Origin: Manduca sexta
Lineage: Eukaryota; Arthropoda; Insecta; Lepidoptera; Sphingidae
Direction of reading: 5' to 3'
Assembly: GCF_014839805.1 (NCBI RefSeq)
Contig: NC_051120.1
Location: 3,410,001-3,474,000, forward strand
Length of the DNA stretch: 64,000 bases
Made by a program: the position numbers and the translations under genes. Shown piece after piece: positions 60,501 through 64,000 of the stretch; the stretch's first letter is position 1, and every line of letters begins with the position of its first letter. The notes below the pieces were generated by a model that searched no databases, had not been told where the DNA came from, and worked only from the letters and a program-made list of their open reading frames with translations.

Positions 60501-61737
60501 TAAACAAGATTATATCGCACTAATGTTTTATTAGATAATTATAAATGATTTTATAGAGTTTATTTAAGGATATTGAATATAATGTGCGTTTAAAGTATCA
60601 ATTATTTACTATTAACACAAACTTATTGACTGCTATCGCACAAAACGGATCGCCCCACGCTAAGCGGTACAATTTTAGTTAATTAATTAAACTTTCACGT
60701 TCGCACCTTCTGTTCGTTTGACTTCAAGTTTATTAACAACTTGTACCTCTTAATTAATTAAAAGTGTTTCATTTATAACAATGCCACTGATTTCTATTGG
60801 AGTTATTTTTTGTCTTTTTAGATTAAGATTCTTTGTAACAGGCTAAGTTGCACTGTAACTCAGCTTTGATTTCGCAATATCTACATCAGAAAGCATCTTT
60901 GTTTGAACTCTGAAATCAAATATACATTCCCACATTTCTCGTTCATTGCTACAAAATATTTCATGCTATTAATTTTTAACAAATAACCTGTTACGTTTGG
61001 TTACGTAGTTTAATCGCGTCCCACAATCACTTCATGATTTACCTCGTTTTATATTCCAGCACACACGACGTATTTACTGAAAGGGAAATCGATTCCAGTA
61101 GTGGGTTTATCGCGCTGTATATCGATTACTCTGGTTGTGAATTATTCAGTAGTTTTCAGTACACCGGTACGACTCTCAACACGGCCGATCATAATACTAG
61201 TGGTTGCACGCGAATTCTCTCACCGTCACGGTAACAAAGCATTCCTCTGTAATTGGAATGTGTGAATTTGTTTTGTTTCGACAAATTAAGTATCGGATAC
61301 CTCATCGATCAGAAATTTGATTGGTTTAAGAGACATTTGCGAGTTGTTCTGCTACAGAACCGCAGTTCCAGTTTTAATATCTGGTAAAATCAAATTTTAA
61401 TGATAGACTTTGTTTCCTACCACCTTATCTGTAATTATGTTTATTTATAAAAGGTTTAAAATAGATAAATGTAATGAATTTCTTAAAACTTATGAGTCAT
61501 TACCTAGAGAATTAGGAGGGGCTTTCTGTACCATACTTCCTAATTCGAAACATGTATTTTGGGAATCACAATAAAGATTTTGTTTCGACGTAGAAATTCA
61601 AATTCCGTTCTTCATAGTCGCATCGGTTATGCCCTATTGAATTACGAATAGTTTCCAACAAGACATGATAAAAATATCATCGTCATTCAATTGGTTATAT
61701 TATATCGTGTGTTGGCTTATGTTCGGGGCTCCCTGAA
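57573..61737. other. Presumed intron; CG-rich blocks near 58420-58620 and 59440-59560
   Basis: The 58424-58624 frame is open for 66 codons but lacks an ATG start and a known domain. The 59382-59606 frame overlaps the diverged duplication. Neither shows a convincing acceptor and donor in phase with exon 7. Confidence 0.35.
59249..59502. repeat. Diverged direct duplication
   Basis: Segments 59249-59301 and 59440-59502 share ccttag..tctaatta, a gtggt...atatcttcatc stretch and ggtcgt..ggtca. They are about 190 bp apart. The second copy is richer in CG. Confidence 0.5.
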
Positions 61738-61930
61738 AAGGCTTTTCCGGGATAAAAGTTCAGTTTTTTATTCGTCCAGGATAAAATGGAATCTATATTT
61801 TAAGTTAGACCTCTAGCAACACATTGAATAAACCTAATAAAACTGCTGTTTTAGCTTCTTTCGCTGTAATGAAGACCCCACATATAATTTTTTCTTCAAT
61901 ATTATAATTTACAGACATCGGCCCGTAACA
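61738..61930 (-). mobile_element. Helitron-like element, long variant
   Basis: Contains ggcttttccgggataaaagt, acctctagcaacacattgaa and ttacagacatcggcccgtaa, the same order as 47048-47350 and the reverse of 26793. The 3' hairpin end is worn. Confidence 0.6.
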
Positions 61931-62428
61931 ATGTTATTATATAAATATATATTGAAAATCCCCAATACTACCTAATTGAAATGACTGGCCATTGTGGTGT
62001 AAAGTTAGTATAATTTATTCCAAGTCCATATTCACTGGTTCGTTAGATAAGATAGTACGAGCGTCTAATCTAGCCGGAGTGTCTGCAACAGAGATAATAT
62101 TAAGTGTCACATTAATAACTACAACTATTAATTACTAGTGATTAACTTTTATCGGTATTGAGTTAAGGGGTTGCTCAATTTGGTAGTCACGATGTTTAAG
62201 AGACGGGAGTAGATTGGTAATAGATGTTTCTGTAGGTATCAGACGTATTGAGGGTTATTCAAATCTAAGTTATTCAAATTAAGAATAAAGGCACGTGTTG
62301 CCTGGTAATAAAGCCTATCCCTTTATATCTAGTAATCTACAAGCTTTGTATTAAGTATATAGAGAAAAAATATCTCCGATTTAAGAAGCCGTGTAAGGCG
62401 TTTCATCAGCGTCGGACGTTCATTTACG

Positions 62429-62556
62429 AGGTGGACAGATGACCTAATAAAAGTTACATGAGGTCGGTGGATGCGGGCAGCTTCCAATAGGTCAATTTGG
62501 AAATTTTTAGGGGCTGTTCATGTTCAACAGTGGACATCCTACGGCTGATGATGATG
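62429..62556 (+). pseudogene. LINE reverse-transcriptase C-terminus with TGATGATG tail
   Basis: One frame reads RWTDDLIKVT, a stop, then GRWMRAASNRSIWKFLGAVH and VQQWTSYG, and ends TGA at 62546-62548 followed by a tgatgatg tail. RW.DD, RWM..A.DR..W and QQWTS are the usual last residues of a widespread lepidopteran RTE/jockey-type LINE. It is a 5'-truncated dead copy. Confidence 0.75.
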
Positions 62557-62679
62557 TTTAGGCCATTTTATAAAATCTGGTCATGTCCATCACCTACATA
62601 ATTTAATTGAATAACGTAGTTATTAGGTAGATTATCCTACCTACGATAAATATCTCTGTTCCACGCTAAGTTTGACTGA

Positions 62680-62762
62680 GAGAGAAAGCCTATGGCATTA
62701 AGTCCGCTTATGTACAATTTTGTATATGAAGTGCAAATAAAATAAATAAATAAAATAAATTA
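62680..62762 (+). repeat. Retroelement 3' UTR end with (aaat)n tail
   Basis: tatggcattaagtccgctta, tgtacaattttgtatatgaa and gcaaataaaataaataaat resemble a common LINE 3' end in Lepidoptera. No second copy in the window. Confidence 0.55.
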
Positions 62763-63355
62763 TCGGTTTTTTTTAGGTAAAAGTGGTAGTATTTCTGACC
62801 TTAAAATACTGTCCAAGTGTTTTTTTACCACCAACATTTATGTCGAGAAGATCTACTGTAGTTTCGTTTATTAGGTCCTGGCAGGAATCTTCATGTTAGT
62901 TATTCACGAATCACGAGGGAATTATTAATTCCCTGAATTGAAAGAATTCCCAGCATTGAAGTAAGGACGCCAGAACTTCTCCTTATTTTTCTTTAAAACA
63001 AACATAAATAGCTACAGTTAGTTCTTGTAAACAAACTCCACCCCTATACTTACTGTTACGAATTAGCTCACAATGTTAACATCGATCATTAGAACTCGCT
63101 TTAGTTAATATTAGTTTAGATCGTACATTATGTCGATGGGCAATAAATTTACAAGCACTATTCTGAAGTCCAGTTGCTTTGGCCTTATCTAGATCGGTAT
63201 TAGAGGGTCTATAATTCAACCCCGAGGCATTATGCAATAACAGCACGTGGATTAAGAAAGGTCCCCAAACAATCGTGATTTCATTAACTTGATTACTAAT
63301 AACCCCAAGTACTTGCTTGATTCGTGTTGTATTTTTGTTTTTTGTATTGCTTTGA

Positions 63356-63770
63356 ATGTCGAGACGTGCTTGCCTTTCGCCTGATGGTAAGCGATACGAC
63401 CGCCCATAAACAGTAAAAACACCATCCAACACCTTGAATTACGAAGTATTGTTTGGCATTCCACTGCGCTCGCTATTCTGAGACATGAGATGTTAAGACT
63501 TATTATGTCCAATAGTTACACTGGCTACAATGTCCTTCAAACCGGAACACAACAGTGACTACACATTGCTGCTTGGCGGCAGCAATAGACATTGCAGTGG
63601 TACCTACCCAAGCGAACTCTCACATATGAGAGAACTACCATCAGTAAGACCTCCTTTCCTTTAAGGCCGGCACCGCATCAATTATTTTGGAATTGCAAGT
63701 GTTTATGAGCGATGGCTGTCACCTTACACCAGGTGACAATCTGGCCGAATTCTATTCATATAATAGTAAA
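63356..63770 (+). mobile_element. Family D repeat, longest copy
   Basis: Runs from gagacgtgcttgcctttcgcctgatggtaagcg through ccttgaattacgaagtattg, then aaggccggcaccgc and ttacaccaggtgac. At about 415 bp it shows that the other D copies are truncated. The overlapping minus ORFs (86 and 118 codons) are spurious. Confidence 0.8.
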
Positions 63771-64000
63771 TATATTGTCTGTTAATGACGTACATATAGA
63801 CCTTAACTTTCATTAAATTCAATGTCGATGAGCGTAGGGCATGATGGATGTATTTTATGGGATACTGGGGACTGAAAGCTGAAACTGCAAATGTGCTGTT
63901 TAGATGTTACGTTGAATTAGTAAATGAAATTCAGAATTTTTATTTATTAATTATAATTTATTTTTATAATCAAATTGTTTCGTGGGATTGAAAAAATATT

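Noticed and set aside
63076..63512. Two overlapping minus ORFs (118 and 86 codons)
   Set aside because: Both run over the family D repeat, and related ORFs appear in the other D copies.
1..64000. Endogenous virus or other virus-derived genes
   Set aside because: I see no reverse transcriptase core, capsid, polymerase or envelope-like reading frame. The only transposition or RT remnants are the mariner and LINE 3' ends.

Overview
The window looks like nuclear DNA from a moth or butterfly. It is AT-rich and intron-rich and carries a typical lepidopteran repeat load: many short Helitron-like insertions that share one 3' end, tRNA-derived SINEs, a DD37D (maT-type) mariner, fold-back MITEs and decayed LINE 3' ends. 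I see no bacterial operon, CRISPR array, rRNA gene, credible free-standing tRNA gene or virus-like gene. Lepidoptera is inferred from repeat families recalled from memory, not from a database search.

Only one host gene is convincing. It lies on the + strand from about 45.9 to 50.1 kb. A probable 5' leader exon (45924-46259) ends in a start codon at 46247. Six more exons follow (46594-46714, 47472-47610, 48078-48281, 48982-49080, 49378-49480, 49930-50060). All seven coding pieces join in frame with GT/AG borders to give 810 nt, or 270 codons, still open at the last donor. The protein starts MSTTSFEHSAMKSSFS and contains one complete spectrin-type three-helix repeat and the start of another. 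Its identity is uncertain; a KASH/nesprin-family protein such as klarsicht is my best guess. No further exon is seen from 50061 to the end, so the next intron is probably at least 13.9 kb long.

The rest is non-coding or repetitive. From 0 to 10 kb there is a MITE with a SINE at its edge, a tandem MITE pair with a second MITE nested inside, SINEs, a Helitron-like piece and a 90-bp-armed hairpin. From 10 to 25 kb most sequence is unassigned, with a few decayed LINE or Helitron pieces. From 24.9 to 26.2 kb there is an almost complete mariner with two frameshifts. From 27 to 33 kb there is a dense Helitron cluster with a 3 x 123 bp array, then a 728-bp fold-back element with arms of about 290 bp. 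From 33 to 45 kb there are scattered SINE and Helitron copies and a perfect 29-bp-armed hairpin. The region just upstream of the gene holds a SINE nested inside another repeat with clear 11-bp target duplications. From 50 to 64 kb lies the presumed long intron with more of the same families and LINE 3' ends.

No new multi-gene system is visible. The more interesting points are the gene's uORF-rich leader and long intron, the nested insertions with readable target sites, the two large hairpins of unknown origin, and a few CpG-rich islands without an assigned role.
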